DNA from: Pseudomonas botevensis
GTDB taxonomy: Bacteria > Pseudomonadota > Gammaproteobacteria > Pseudomonadales > Pseudomonadaceae
Length of the DNA: 64,000 nucleotides
Reading direction: 5' to 3'
NCBI RefSeq assembly: GCF_019145475.1
Contig: NZ_JAHTKI010000024.1
Coordinates: 1-64,000, forward strand
The position numbers and the translations under genes are program-made. Below the pieces are notes generated by a model. That model had not been told where the DNA came from. It saw only the letters and a list, made by a program, of their open reading frames with translations, and did no database searches. The first letter of the stretch is position 1. The number at the start of each line of letters is the position of its first letter. Shown piece by piece: positions 34,872 to 43,412 of the stretch.

Positions 34872-36736
34872 CAGATATCCTCGATTTCATTCAGATTGCG
34901 CCCCGACAGAGCGGCTTTCACCGTCAAATCCATGCGGCGGGCAGCAAAAGCATCGGTCACTTGCGACAGACGTTTGGTCTGCTGCTCGATGGCATAACCA
35001 TCAGTACCTTTCATCAGTTCGGTGAGCTCCTGCACTTGCAGCTCGATGACCATGCGCTCGTCGGCATCGAGCAGACGCTCGCCATCAGCTTCCAGAGCGG
35101 CCTGCACCGCTTCGATCAGACGCTGGGCGTCGACCTGCTGCTCGCGCAGGACGCGGGCGACCTTGTCATCATTGGCGTGCTGGAACGAATCCTTGAGCAT
35201 TTTGGCGATTTCGCCGTCGGTCAGGCCGTAGGACGGCTTGACCTGAATGCTCGCCTCGACGCCCGAACCCAGTTCACGGGCGGAAACGCTGAGCAGGCCG
35301 TCGGCGTCGACCTGGAAGGTCACGCGAATCTTCGCCGCACCGGCGACCATCGCCGGAATGCCGCGCAGTTCGAAGCGCGCCAGGGAGCGGCAGTCGCTGA
35401 TCAGCTCGCGCTCGCCCTGCAACACATGGATCGCCATGGCCGACTGGCCATCTTTATAAGTGGTGAAGTCCTGAGCGCGAGCGACCGGGATGGTGGTGTT
35501 ACGCGGAATCACCTTCTCCATCAGGCCACCCATGGTTTCCAGCCCCAGGGACAGCGGAATCACGTCGAGCAGCAGCAATTCACCGCCATCGCGCTTGTTG
35601 CCGGCCAGGGTATCGGCCTGGATCGCAGCGCCGATGGCGACCACCTGATCCGGGTCGATCTCGGTCAACGGCTGACGGCCAAAGGCTTCGGCGACCGCTT
35701 CGCGAACACGCGGAACACGGGTCGAACCGCCCACCATGACCACGGCGTGTACGTCTTCCAGCTCGATACCGGAATCGCGAACGGCGCGGCGGCAGGCTTT
35801 CAGGCTGCGCGCGACCATTGGCTCGATCAGCGCATTGAAGGCCTCCCGGGTCAACTGCGCTTTCCAGTCGCCGTAGACGACTTCAACAGCAGCGGAATCG
35901 GTCAGCGCTTCCTTGGCCGCGCAGGCGGTCTGCAGCAGATTGCGTTGCGCACCCGGATCGAGATCGGCGGACAAACCGGCGCTCTCGATGATCCAGCCGG
36001 CAATGGCGTGATCGAAGTCATCGCCGCCCAGGGCGCTGTCGCCACCGGTCGCCAGAACCTCAAAGACACCGCCGGTCAGACGCAGAATCGAAATATCGAA
36101 AGTGCCGCCGCCCAGATCGTAAATCGCCACCAGACCTTCGGCATGCTGATCCAGACCATACGCCATCGCCGCAGCGGTCGGTTCGTTGAGCAGACGCAAT
36201 ACGTTCAGACCGGCGAGCTTTGCCGCATCTTTGGTGGCCTGGCGCTGGGCATCGTCGAAGTACGCAGGCACGGTGATCACCGCGCCGACCAGCTCACCAC
36301 CCAATGTCGCTTCAGCGCGCTGGCGCAGCACTTTCAGGATGTCGGCGGAGACTTCAACCGGGCTTTTCGGGCCTTGAACGGTTTCGATGAACGGCATGTG
36401 CGATTCACCGCCGACAAAGCGGTATGGCAGTTGCTCGCCCAATTGCTTGACGTCGGACAGACCACGCCCCATCAGGCGCTTGACCGACAGCACGGTATTC
36501 AGGGGATCGGCGGAAGCCGCCAGTTTGGCCGACTCGCCAACCTCGACGCGGTCGGCGTGATAACGCACGGCGGACGGCAGGATGACCTGCCCCTGGGCAT
36601 CGGCCAGCGGCTCGGAAAGACCACTGCGCAACGCAGCGACCAGCGAATTGGTAGTGCCCAAGTCGATCCCCACAGCCAGGCGACGCTGGTGCGGTTGAGG
36701 ACTTTGGCCGGGTTCGGCGATCTGCAGTAGGGCCAT
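34871..36736 (-). CDS. hscA: Fe-S assembly chaperone HscA
   Basis: An Hsp70-class ATPase that, with HscB, releases clusters from IscU to acceptor proteins. The 621-residue protein has the N-terminal nucleotide-binding domain (GIDLGTTNSLVA near 24-35, YDLGGGTFDIS, VGGSTRVPRV) and the substrate-binding domain that recognises the LPPVK peptide of IscU; that peptide is present in iscU here. It lies between hscB and fdx in the isc operon. Confidence 0.97.
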   Translation of the reverse strand: MALLQIAEPGQSPQPHQRRLAVGIDLGTTNSLVAALRSGLSEPLADAQGQVILPSAVRYHADRVEVGESAKLAASADPLNTVLSVKRLMGRGLSDVKQLGEQLPYRFVGGESHMPFIETVQGPKSPVEVSADILKVLRQRAEATLGGELVGAVITVPAYFDDAQRQATKDAAKLAGLNVLRLLNEPTAAAMAYGLDQHAEGLVAIYDLGGGTFDISILRLTGGVFEVLATGGDSALGGDDFDHAIAGWIIESAGLSADLDPGAQRNLLQTACAAKEALTDSAAVEVVYGDWKAQLTREAFNALIEPMVARSLKACRRAVRDSGIELEDVHAVVMVGGSTRVPRVREAVAEAFGRQPLTEIDPDQVVAIGAAIQADTLAGNKRDGGELLLLDVIPLSLGLETMGGLMEKVIPRNTTIPVARAQDFTTYKDGQSAMAIHVLQGERELISDCRSLARFELRGIPAMVAGAAKIRVTFQVDADGLLSVSARELGSGVEASIQVKPSYGLTDGEIAKMLKDSFQHANDDKVARVLREQQVDAQRLIEAVQAALEADGERLLDADERMVIELQVQELTELMKGTDGYAIEQQTKRLSQVTDAFAARRMDLTVKAALSGRNLNEIEDI

Positions 36737-36787
36737 CGTGATCAGGACTTATCTGTATATCAGGCGTGCGACCGGAGCGGCACTGGG

Positions 36788-37309
36788 TTAATCGTCGAGG
36801 CGCTCTTCTAACTGGCGCACTTCGTAGGTGAGCTTGTCGAGGAACTGCATGCGCCGCATCAGGCGTTCGGCCTGTTCGCGTTGCGCTGCATCATCCCAAC
36901 AGGCTGCGAAGCTTTCGTTCAGCTCGTCCTGGGCGGTTTTCAGACGACGCTTGAAGGTCGCGACACCGGCCAGATCGGCGCTGTCCTGCAAGTCTTCGAG
37001 TTCTTCGCGCAACGCCATCTGTTGCAGCAGGAACTCGGGATCATGCACCGTGACCTCCAGCGGCAGCTCACGCCCGCCCATGGCGAGCAGATAACGCGCG
37101 CGCTGCGGGGGACTCTTGAGTGTCTGGTAGGCCTCGTTCAGTCGCGCGGACTGTTCGAGCGCCAACCGCTGCTCACGCTCGGAAGCGTCGGCAAAACGGT
37201 CGGGATGAACACCGCGCGCCAACTCACGGTAGCGTGCGCCCAACTGCTCGAGATCCAGGCGGAAGCTCGGTTGCAGCTCGAACAAAGCGAAATGACAAGG
37301 AATACCCAC
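36788..37309 (-). CDS. hscB: Fe-S assembly co-chaperone HscB
   Basis: A J-domain co-chaperone that delivers IscU to HscA and stimulates its ATPase. The 173-residue protein has the J domain with H35-P36-D37 and a C-terminal three-helix bundle that binds IscU. The GTG at 37309 gives the conserved start GIPCHFALFEL and has GAGG upstream; the longer frame reaching back toward iscA adds unconserved residues. It starts eight bases after the iscA stop. Confidence 0.94.
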   Translation of the reverse strand: MGIPCHFALFELQPSFRLDLEQLGARYRELARGVHPDRFADASEREQRLALEQSARLNEAYQTLKSPPQRARYLLAMGGRELPLEVTVHDPEFLLQQMALREELEDLQDSADLAGVATFKRRLKTAQDELNESFAACWDDAAQREQAERLMRRMQFLDKLTYEVRQLEERLDD

Positions 37310-37317
37310 GAGCAGCC

Positions 37318-37641
37318 TCAGATGTTGAAGCTTTCGCCGCAGCCACACTCACCGCGCACGTTGGGGTTGTTGAACTTGAAGCCTTCGTTCAACCCTTCCT
37401 TGACGAAATCGAGCTCGGTGCCGTCCAGGTAGGCCAGGCTTTTCGGATCGATGATCACTTTTTCGCCGTGACTCTCGAACACCTGATCCTCGGTATCCAC
37501 CTGATCGACAAACTCCAGCACGTAGGCAAGGCCGGAACAGCCTGTGGTGCGAACGCCCAGACGGATCCCTTCACCCTTGCCGCGCCCGTCGAGGGAGCGG
37601 CGAATGTGTCGAGCAGCCGCTTCTGTCATGCTGATAGCCAT
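37318..37641 (-). CDS. iscA: A-type Fe-S carrier IscA
   Basis: A 107-residue A-type carrier that accepts clusters and passes them to targets such as [4Fe-4S] enzymes. The three conserved cysteines are Cys35 (TTGCSG), Cys99 and Cys101 (GECGCGESF), matching E. coli numbering. The ATG at 37641 begins the conserved MAISMTEAA; an upstream in-frame start lies in the gap. It sits between iscU and hscB. Confidence 0.95.
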   Translation of the reverse strand: MAISMTEAAARHIRRSLDGRGKGEGIRLGVRTTGCSGLAYVLEFVDQVDTEDQVFESHGEKVIIDPKSLAYLDGTELDFVKEGLNEGFKFNNPNVRGECGCGESFNI

Positions 37642-37675
37642 CGTTGACTCCTTACTCGTCGCCAAATCTTGAAAG

Positions 37676-38062
37676 TCAGATCAAGCCTTTCTTCTGCTTG
37701 TAATCGCGAACGGCCGCCTTGATAGCGTCTTCGGCGAGTACCGAGCAGTGGATTTTCACTGGCGGCAGCGCCAGCTCTTCGGCCAACTGGGTGTTCTTGA
37801 TGGTTTCAGCTTCGTCCAGGGTCTTGCCCTTCATCCACTCGGTGGCGAGGGAGCTGGAAGCGATGGCCGAACCGCAGCCGTAAGTCTTGAACTTGGCGTC
37901 TTCGATCACGCCCTGCTCATTGACCTTGATTTGCAGACGCATCACGTCGCCGCATGCCGGCGCGCCGACCATGCCGGTGCCGACATCCGGGTCTTCGGCA
38001 TTCATCTTGCCGACGTTACGCGGGTTTTCGTAGTGGTCGATGACCTTTTCGCTGTAAGCCAT
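37676..38062 (-). CDS. iscU: Fe-S cluster scaffold IscU
   Basis: The scaffold on which new [2Fe-2S] clusters form from sulfur supplied by IscS. The 128-residue protein has all ligands at canonical positions: Cys37, Asp39, Cys63, His105 and Cys106, and the LPPVK motif (99-103) recognised by HscA. The ATG at 38062 gives the family start MAYSEKVIDHYENPRNVG. The gap to iscS is about 96 bases. Confidence 0.97.
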   Translation of the reverse strand: MAYSEKVIDHYENPRNVGKMNAEDPDVGTGMVGAPACGDVMRLQIKVNEQGVIEDAKFKTYGCGSAIASSSLATEWMKGKTLDEAETIKNTQLAEELALPPVKIHCSVLAEDAIKAAVRDYKQKKGLI

Positions 38063-38158
38063 GATTCTCAATCCTCACTCATCAGGGCCGCTCTTGAGAC
38101 CCTGCAGCTGCGTCAAACACCGCGTCGCTACAGGATCTGTATTCGGCGGCTTCTATAT

Positions 38159-39373
38159 TTAGTGTGCCGCCCACTCGATCTTCGAGATATCGACGCCGTC
38201 TTTGTACATGTCCCACAGCGGCGACAGAGCGCGCAGCTTGGTAACGGCCTCGCAGACTTTCTGCGCGGCGTAGTCGATTTCTTCTTCGGTGGTGAAACGA
38301 CCGAAGGTGAAACGGATCGAGCTGTGTGCCAGTTCGTCGTTGCGGCCCAGGGCGCGCAGCACGTACGAAGGCTCGAGGGACGCCGAGGTGCAGGCCGAAC
38401 CGGACGAAACCGCCAGATCCTTGAGCGCCATGATCAGCGACTCGCCTTCAACGTAGTTGAAGCTCAGGTTCAGGTTGTGCGGAACGCGGGCGGTCAGGCT
38501 GCCGTTGACGTACAGCTCTTCCAGGTGCTCGACCTGCTCGTAGAAGCGATCGCTCAGGGCCTTGATGCGAACGTTCTCGGCCGCCATGTCTTCCTTGGCC
38601 ACACGGAACGCTTCGCCCATGCCGACGATCTGGTGGGTCGCCAGGGTGCCGGAACGCATGCCGCGCTCGTGACCGCCGCCGTGCATGGTCGCTTCGATGC
38701 GCACACGCGGCTTGCGGCTGACGTACAGCGCGCCGATGCCTTTAGGACCATAGGTCTTGTGGGCGGAGAACGACATCATGTCGACTTTCAGCTTCTGCAG
38801 GTCGATGTCGACCTTGCCGGTGGACTGAGCGGCGTCGACGTGGAACAGGATGCCCTTGGAACGGGTCAGTTCGCCGATCGCTGCGATGTCGTTGACGGTG
38901 CCGATTTCGTTGTTCACATGCATCACCGACACCAGGATGGTGTCTTCGCGCAGCGCGGCTTCGATCATGGCCGGCGTGATCAGACCGTCTTCGGTCGGCT
39001 CAAGGTAGGTCACTTCGAAACCTTCGCGCTCCAGTTGGCGCATGGTGTCGAGGACAGCCTTGTGCTCGATCTTGGAGGTGATCAGGTGCTTGCCCTTGGA
39101 GGCGTAGAAATGTGCCGCACCCTTGATTGCCAGGTTGTCGGACTCGGTGGCACCGGAGGTCCAGACGATTTCACGCGGATCGGCATTGACCAGGTCGGCC
39201 ACCTGACGACGGGCGTTCTCGACGGACTCTTCGGCCTTCCAGCCGAACACGTGTGAGCGGGACGCCGGGTTACCGAAGTTTCCGTCGACCAGCAGGCATT
39301 CACTCATTTTCTGCGCAACGCGCGGATCGACCGGGGTGGTCGCAGAGTAATCAAGGTAAATCGGCAATTTCAT
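38159..39373 (-). CDS. iscS: Cysteine desulfurase IscS
   Basis: A PLP enzyme that takes sulfur from cysteine for iron-sulfur clusters, tRNA thiolation and other uses. The 404-residue protein has the PLP lysine at 206 (SFSAHKTYGP) and the persulfide-carrying Cys328 in the mobile loop SSGSACTSASLEPS, both at E. coli positions. It follows iscR by 50 bases and is under the same promoter. Confidence 0.98.
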   Translation of the reverse strand: MKLPIYLDYSATTPVDPRVAQKMSECLLVDGNFGNPASRSHVFGWKAEESVENARRQVADLVNADPREIVWTSGATESDNLAIKGAAHFYASKGKHLITSKIEHKAVLDTMRQLEREGFEVTYLEPTEDGLITPAMIEAALREDTILVSVMHVNNEIGTVNDIAAIGELTRSKGILFHVDAAQSTGKVDIDLQKLKVDMMSFSAHKTYGPKGIGALYVSRKPRVRIEATMHGGGHERGMRSGTLATHQIVGMGEAFRVAKEDMAAENVRIKALSDRFYEQVEHLEELYVNGSLTARVPHNLNLSFNYVEGESLIMALKDLAVSSGSACTSASLEPSYVLRALGRNDELAHSSIRFTFGRFTTEEEIDYAAQKVCEAVTKLRALSPLWDMYKDGVDISKIEWAAH

Positions 39374-39423
39374 GGACTATCTCCTAAATCAGGCTGGCTG
39401 GCGTGCCGCTAGCTCTCTGGCTG

Positions 39424-39915
39424 TCATTCGACGGCGGACGCTTCAATCTTGTCCAGGCGCGGCGCCTTGCCATTGCAACGACGCTGATCCTGACGCTGGG
39501 CCACTTCCTGCACCTCACGGCGAGTTACGAGGTCGGCCAAGCTGATACCGCTGAGAAATTCGTGAATCTGCAGGCTCAGGTCGCACCACAGGTGATGGGT
39601 CAGGCAGGTGTCGCCGGAGTGGCAATCGCCCTGGCCCTGGCATTTGGTTGCATCGACCGATTCGTTCACCGCATCGATCACCTGAGCGACCTGGATGCCC
39701 TGCATGTCGCGGGACAACTGGTAGCCACCGCCCGGACCGCGAACGCTGGAAACCAGGTTGCTGCGGCGCAGCTTGGCGAAAAGCTGTTCGAGATAGGACA
39801 GGGAGATGCCTTGGCGCTCGGAGATATCGGCCAGGGACACCGGCCCGTGCTGCGCGTGCAACGCCAGGTCAAGCATGGCGGTCACGGCGTATCGGCCTTT
39901 TGTAGTCAGTCGCAT
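39424..39915 (-). CDS. iscR: Fe-S cluster regulator IscR
   Basis: An Rrf2-family regulator that senses cluster status. Holo-IscR with a [2Fe-2S] cluster represses the isc operon; the apo form controls other genes. The 163-residue protein has an N-terminal winged helix and ligands Cys92, Cys98, Cys104 and His107, as in E. coli. The ATG at 39915 is the family start (MRLTTKGRYAV). Tandem IscR-like boxes overlap its own promoter, which supports autoregulation. Confidence 0.96.
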   Translation of the reverse strand: MRLTTKGRYAVTAMLDLALHAQHGPVSLADISERQGISLSYLEQLFAKLRRSNLVSSVRGPGGGYQLSRDMQGIQVAQVIDAVNESVDATKCQGQGDCHSGDTCLTHHLWCDLSLQIHEFLSGISLADLVTRREVQEVAQRQDQRRCNGKAPRLDKIEASAVE

Positions 39916-39947
39916 GGACAATTACCACGGAGTTCGGAATGGGTGCG

Positions 39948-40002
39948 AGTATGCAATTCCCGAGTATTTAAGTCAACTTTAAGACCTAGTACTTTAGTCA
40001 GG
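39948..40002 (-). promoter_or_regulatory. isc promoter with two IscR-like boxes
   Basis: On the minus strand, -35 TTGACT (39976-39971) and -10 CATACT (39953-39948) are 17 bases apart. Two similar 22-base sites, CCTGACT...CTAGGTCTT at 40002-39981 and GTTGACT...CTCGGGAAT at 39977-39956, share the layout GACT(N6-7)CTMGG of type 1 IscR sites. The second covers the -35 and spacer, so IscR binding would block polymerase. Confidence 0.72.
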
Positions 40003-40096
40003 TTTACCCGCAAAAGAGCGCGCGAATGATAGCAGGGTCTGCAACTTAATGGCATACCGGTCAGCACGCAGCCCTGCCAGGCACTTTCTACAGGTA

Positions 40097-40876
40097 TCAG
40101 TGGACCTTGGGCTCTTCCTTGCCCTTGACGCAGGCGAAGTCCTCTTCACGCAGCTCAGGCAGATCTTTCGCACAATAATTGCTGCCCAGATCCTTCAGCG
40201 CACCGCACATCCCTTCCAGACGCCCGTCCACCGCTTGCAGATGATCGAGCAACTGACCAATGGCGCGCGCCACCGGGTCAGGCATGTCTTCGCTGACGCC
40301 GTAGGCATCGAAACCGATCTTTTCCGCCATGGCCTTGCGCTTGGCGTCCTGCCCTTCGTCGGATTTGACGATGATCCGCCCCGGAATGCCCACCACCGTG
40401 GCACCGGGCGGCACTTCTTTGGTCACTACGGCATTGGAGCCGACCTTGGCACCGGCACCGACAGTGAACGGCCCGAGCACTTTGGCGCCGGCGCCGACCA
40501 CAACACCATCCCCCAGGGTCGGGTGACGCTTACCCTTGTTCCAGCTCGTCCCCCCCAGGGTCACGCCCTGATAGATCGTGACGTCATCGCCGATTTCAGC
40601 GGTTTCACCAATGACGATGCCCATGCCGTGGTCGATGAAGAACCGCCGCCCGACTTTCGCACCGGGGTGAATCTCGATCCCGGTCAGCCAGCGACCGAAG
40701 TTCGACACCAGCCGCGCCAGCCATTTCAGGTCGGCGCGCCACAACATTGCCGACAATCGATGGAGCCAGATCGCATGCATGCCGGGATAGCAAGTCAGAA
40801 CTTCAAAAGCGTTACGCGCCGCCGGGTCTCGGTGGAATACGCTTTGGATATCTTCACGCAAACGCTCGAACATCAT
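40097..40876 (-). CDS. cysE: Serine O-acetyltransferase CysE
   Basis: CysE makes O-acetylserine from serine and acetyl-CoA, the first step of cysteine synthesis. The 259-residue protein has an N-terminal helical domain and a left-handed beta-helix of hexapeptide repeats (IGDDVTIYQGVTLGG, VVVGAGAKVLGPFTVGAGAKVGSNAVV) with the catalytic His in the FIDHGMGIVIGE segment. Its ATG shares one base with the stop of trmJ. Cysteine supply is functionally linked to IscS next door, a common Pseudomonas gene order. Confidence 0.95.
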   Translation of the reverse strand: MMFERLREDIQSVFHRDPAARNAFEVLTCYPGMHAIWLHRLSAMLWRADLKWLARLVSNFGRWLTGIEIHPGAKVGRRFFIDHGMGIVIGETAEIGDDVTIYQGVTLGGTSWNKGKRHPTLGDGVVVGAGAKVLGPFTVGAGAKVGSNAVVTKEVPPGATVVGIPGRIIVKSDEGQDAKRKAMAEKIGFDAYGVSEDMPDPVARAIGQLLDHLQAVDGRLEGMCGALKDLGSNYCAKDLPELREEDFACVKGKEEPKVH

Positions 40877-41646
40877 TAGTCCTTCCGGTTAAGAAGCTCA
40901 CCACGGGCCGCTTTTTGGGTTTCCGTGAGGATGCCACGCAAAATATTCATTTCCGCCCGGCTGACCGAGCTGCGTCCGTACAACCGGCGCAGGCGCGCCA
41001 TCAAGTGCCGTGGCTTTTCCGGGTCGAGGAATTCGATGGCCACCAGAGTCTGCTCCAGGTGCTCATAGAATCGCTCCAGCTCATCCATGGTCGCCAGCTC
41101 GGTACTTTTCACCGAGGCCACTTCTTCCTTTTCGAACTTGGTCGGCTGACCCTGTGCGGCCAGCCAGGCCATGCGCACTTCGTAGCTCAACACCTGCACC
41201 GCCGCCCCCAGGTTCAGCGAACTGAATTCAGGGTCGGAAGGGATGTGTACGTGAAAGTGACATCGTTGCAACTCGTCGTTGGTCAGGCCCGAATCCTCGC
41301 GCCCGAACACCAGGGCGATTTCCGCGCCCTGCCCGGCCTCCTCGACCACTTTGCTGCCGCACTCGCGGGGATCCAGCAGCGGCCAGGGAATGCGTCGGTC
41401 ACGGGCACTGGTGCCGAGCACCAGATTGCAGCCGACCAAAGCCTCTTCCAAGGTGGCGACGACTTGCGCTTTTTCAAGGATATCGTTGGCGCCGGAGGCG
41501 CGCGCATCCGCTTCATGGTGCGGAAACACCCGTGGATCGACCAGCACCAGCCGCGACAACCCCATGTTTTTCATGGCGCGCGCAGTCCCGCCGATGTTCC
41601 CCGGGTGACTGGTATTGACCAGGACGACACGAATGTTTTGCAGCAC
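40876..41646 (-). CDS. trmJ: tRNA Cm32/Um32 2'-O-methyltransferase TrmJ
   Basis: A SPOUT-family methyltransferase that modifies the ribose of nucleotide 32 in several tRNAs. The 256-residue protein has the knotted domain (VLVNTSHPGNIGGTARAMKNMG at the start, with Arg and Asn used in catalysis; LVFGREDSGLTNDEL later) and a C-terminal dimerisation extension. It overlaps cysE by one base and is divergent from suhB. In P. aeruginosa, TrmJ has been linked to oxidative-stress tolerance. Confidence 0.93.
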   Translation of the reverse strand: MLQNIRVVLVNTSHPGNIGGTARAMKNMGLSRLVLVDPRVFPHHEADARASGANDILEKAQVVATLEEALVGCNLVLGTSARDRRIPWPLLDPRECGSKVVEEAGQGAEIALVFGREDSGLTNDELQRCHFHVHIPSDPEFSSLNLGAAVQVLSYEVRMAWLAAQGQPTKFEKEEVASVKSTELATMDELERFYEHLEQTLVAIEFLDPEKPRHLMARLRRLYGRSSVSRAEMNILRGILTETQKAARGELLNRKD

Positions 41647-41727
41647 GGCACGGGCTCTCGAACACGGAAATGGGGCGCAAATCTTACAGAACAGCCTACC
41701 GTTAAGCTATGAAAGCGAACAGCGTCC

Positions 41728-41755
41728 TTCACCTGAAGAAAAGTTCTGATAGAAT
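41728..41755 (+). promoter_or_regulatory. Probable promoter of suhB
   Basis: TTCACC (41728-41733) and TAGAAT (41750-41755) are 16 bases apart, about 37 bases before the suhB ATG at 41792. The -10 is good and the -35 moderate. Confidence 0.5.
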
Positions 41756-41791
41756 GCGCGGCTTTCTTTAACAACCTTAGGTGACACATCC

Positions 41792-42610
41792 ATGCAGCCC
41801 ATGCTGAATATCGCGCTGCGCGCCGCCCGCAGCGCCAGTGAACTGATCTTCCGCTCCATCGAGCGCCTGGATACCATCAAGGTCGACGAAAAAGACGCCA
41901 AGGATTACGTATCCGAGGTGGATCGCGCCGCCGAACAGAAAATCATCGACGCCCTGCGCAAGGCTTACCCGAATCACTCGATCATGGGTGAAGAGACCGG
42001 CATGCACGCTGGCTCCGGCATCGAAGGCGAAGAATACCTGTGGATCATCGATCCGCTGGACGGCACCACCAACTTCCTGCGCGGCATTCCTCACTTCGCT
42101 GTCAGCATCGCCTGCAAATACCGTGGCCGCCTGGAGCACGCCGTTGTTCTGGACCCGGTTCGCCAGGAAGAATTCACCGCCAGCCGTGGTCGCGGCGCTC
42201 AACTGAACGGTCGCCGCCTGCGCGTCAGCGGTCGCACCAGCCTCGACGGCGCCCTGCTCGGCACCGGTTTCCCGTTCCGCGACGACCAGATGGACAACCT
42301 CGACAACTACCTGGGCATGTTCCGCGCCCTGGTCGGCCAGACCGCCGGCATCCGTCGCGCCGGCTCGGCAAGCCTGGACCTGGCTTATGTAGCCGCCGGT
42401 CGCTTCGACGCTTTCTGGGAGTCGGGCCTGTCCGAGTGGGACATGGCTGCCGGCGCCCTGCTGATTCAGGAAGCAGGTGGTCTGGTCAGCGACTTCACCG
42501 GTGGTCACGACTTCCTTGAAAAAGGCCACGTCGTTGCCGGCAACACCAAATGCTTCAAGGCAGTGCTGACCGCAATCCAGCCGCACCTACCGGCCTCGCT
42601 GAAGCGTTAA
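41792..42610 (+). CDS. suhB: Inositol-1-monophosphatase SuhB
   Basis: A Mg-dependent phosphatase that also joins the ribosomal-RNA transcription antitermination complex; in Pseudomonas it affects virulence switching and stress responses. The 272-residue protein has the family motifs GEETG (metal ligand), WIIDPLDGTTNFLRGIP and WDMAAGALLIQEAGG. It is divergent from trmJ and is followed by a strong terminator. Confidence 0.95.
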   Translation: MQPMLNIALRAARSASELIFRSIERLDTIKVDEKDAKDYVSEVDRAAEQKIIDALRKAYPNHSIMGEETGMHAGSGIEGEEYLWIIDPLDGTTNFLRGIPHFAVSIACKYRGRLEHAVVLDPVRQEEFTASRGRGAQLNGRRLRVSGRTSLDGALLGTGFPFRDDQMDNLDNYLGMFRALVGQTAGIRRAGSASLDLAYVAAGRFDAFWESGLSEWDMAAGALLIQEAGGLVSDFTGGHDFLEKGHVVAGNTKCFKAVLTAIQPHLPASLKR

Positions 42611-42625
42611 GCGTCCCGCGAGTCC

Positions 42626-42652
42626 AAAAAACACCCTTCGGGGTGTTTTTTT
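42626..42652 (+). terminator. Rho-independent terminator of suhB
   Basis: AAAAAACACCC / GGGTGTTTTTTT with a TTCG loop, 15 bases after the suhB stop. Confidence 0.92.
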
Positions 42653-42697
42653 ATGCCTGAAGAAAAGCCCTCGTTTGGCAAAACAGAAATCGCAGGC

Positions 42698-42728
42698 ATA
42701 AAAAAAGCACTCCGAAGAGTGCTTTTCT
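42698..42728 (-). terminator. Terminator of the glycine-zipper gene
   Basis: GCACTC / GAGTGC hairpin with A-rich and T-rich flanks; on the minus strand a run of seven T residues follows the stem. It lies 17 bases after the stop of the convergent glycine-zipper gene. Confidence 0.85.
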
Positions 42729-42744
42729 TCCAGCAATCAGCCGA

Positions 42745-43293
42745 TTACTGACCCGGCTCATTCTGCGACAGGATCAGCTTGCCTTCCTTGTCGACCGGAA
42801 TCTGGTTGCCCGGATCACGATCCATCCGCACCTTGCCTTCCTTGCCATCCAGCGAATAACGCACGTCGTAACCGACTACCTTGTCGCTGATGTCATTCAC
42901 CGTGTTACAACGAGTCTGCGTGGTGGTGTAGGTATCGCGATTCTGCATGCCTTCCTGCACCTTGTTACCGGCATAACCGCCACCGACCGCACCGGCCACC
43001 GTGGCAATCTTCTTGCCGGTGCCGCCGCCGATCTGGTTACCCAGCAAGCCACCCGCCACGGCACCAATGGCCGTACCGAGAATCTGGTGTTGATCCTTGA
43101 CCGGCGCCTGCCGGGTCACGGTGACATCCTTGCACACTTCACGTGGAGTCTTGATCTGTGTCTTGACCGGCTCGACGGCCAAAACCTGCGCATACTCAGG
43201 GCCGCTTTTAACCAGGCTGTAGGTGGCAACAGCACCCCCGGCAGTCACACCGACAGCACCCAATACCGCACCAACCAGTAACGACTTGTTCAC
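42745..43293 (-). CDS. Glycine-zipper 2TM-domain envelope protein
   Basis: A 182-residue envelope protein. An N-terminal hydrophobic segment (about 5-27) serves as signal or anchor and a Gly-rich zipper (about 72-115, AIGAVAGGLLGNQIGGG, GAVGGGYAGNKV) marks the Rick_17kDa/SlyB-like family. The C-terminal domain (about 125-182) has polar beta-strand character. Related lipoproteins are induced by outer-membrane stress, but this one has no clear lipobox. It lies alone between suhB and secF with its own terminator. Confidence 0.8.
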   Translation of the reverse strand: MNKSLLVGAVLGAVGVTAGGAVATYSLVKSGPEYAQVLAVEPVKTQIKTPREVCKDVTVTRQAPVKDQHQILGTAIGAVAGGLLGNQIGGGTGKKIATVAGAVGGGYAGNKVQEGMQNRDTYTTTQTRCNTVNDISDKVVGYDVRYSLDGKEGKVRMDRDPGNQIPVDKEGKLILSQNEPGQ

Positions 43294-43350
43294 ATGAACC
43301 TCCTGACCATCACATGCGGGACGCGCCCGCGCTTCTCCCAGCCTTGGAGC

Positions 43351-43385
43351 AAAAAAAAGGGCGCGAGTTCAACTCGCGCCCTTTT
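43351..43385 (-). terminator. Terminator of the tgt-yajC-secD-secF unit
   Basis: AAAAGGGCGCGAGTT and its complement form a near-perfect stem with an eight-T run on the minus strand, 27 bases after the secF stop. Confidence 0.92.
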
Positions 43386-43412
43386 CATGTGACACCGTTC
43401 AAAAGTTTTACC

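Noticed and set aside
34961..36730. 589-codon open frame on the plus strand over hscA
   Set aside because: It mirrors the hscA reading frame and has no family features.
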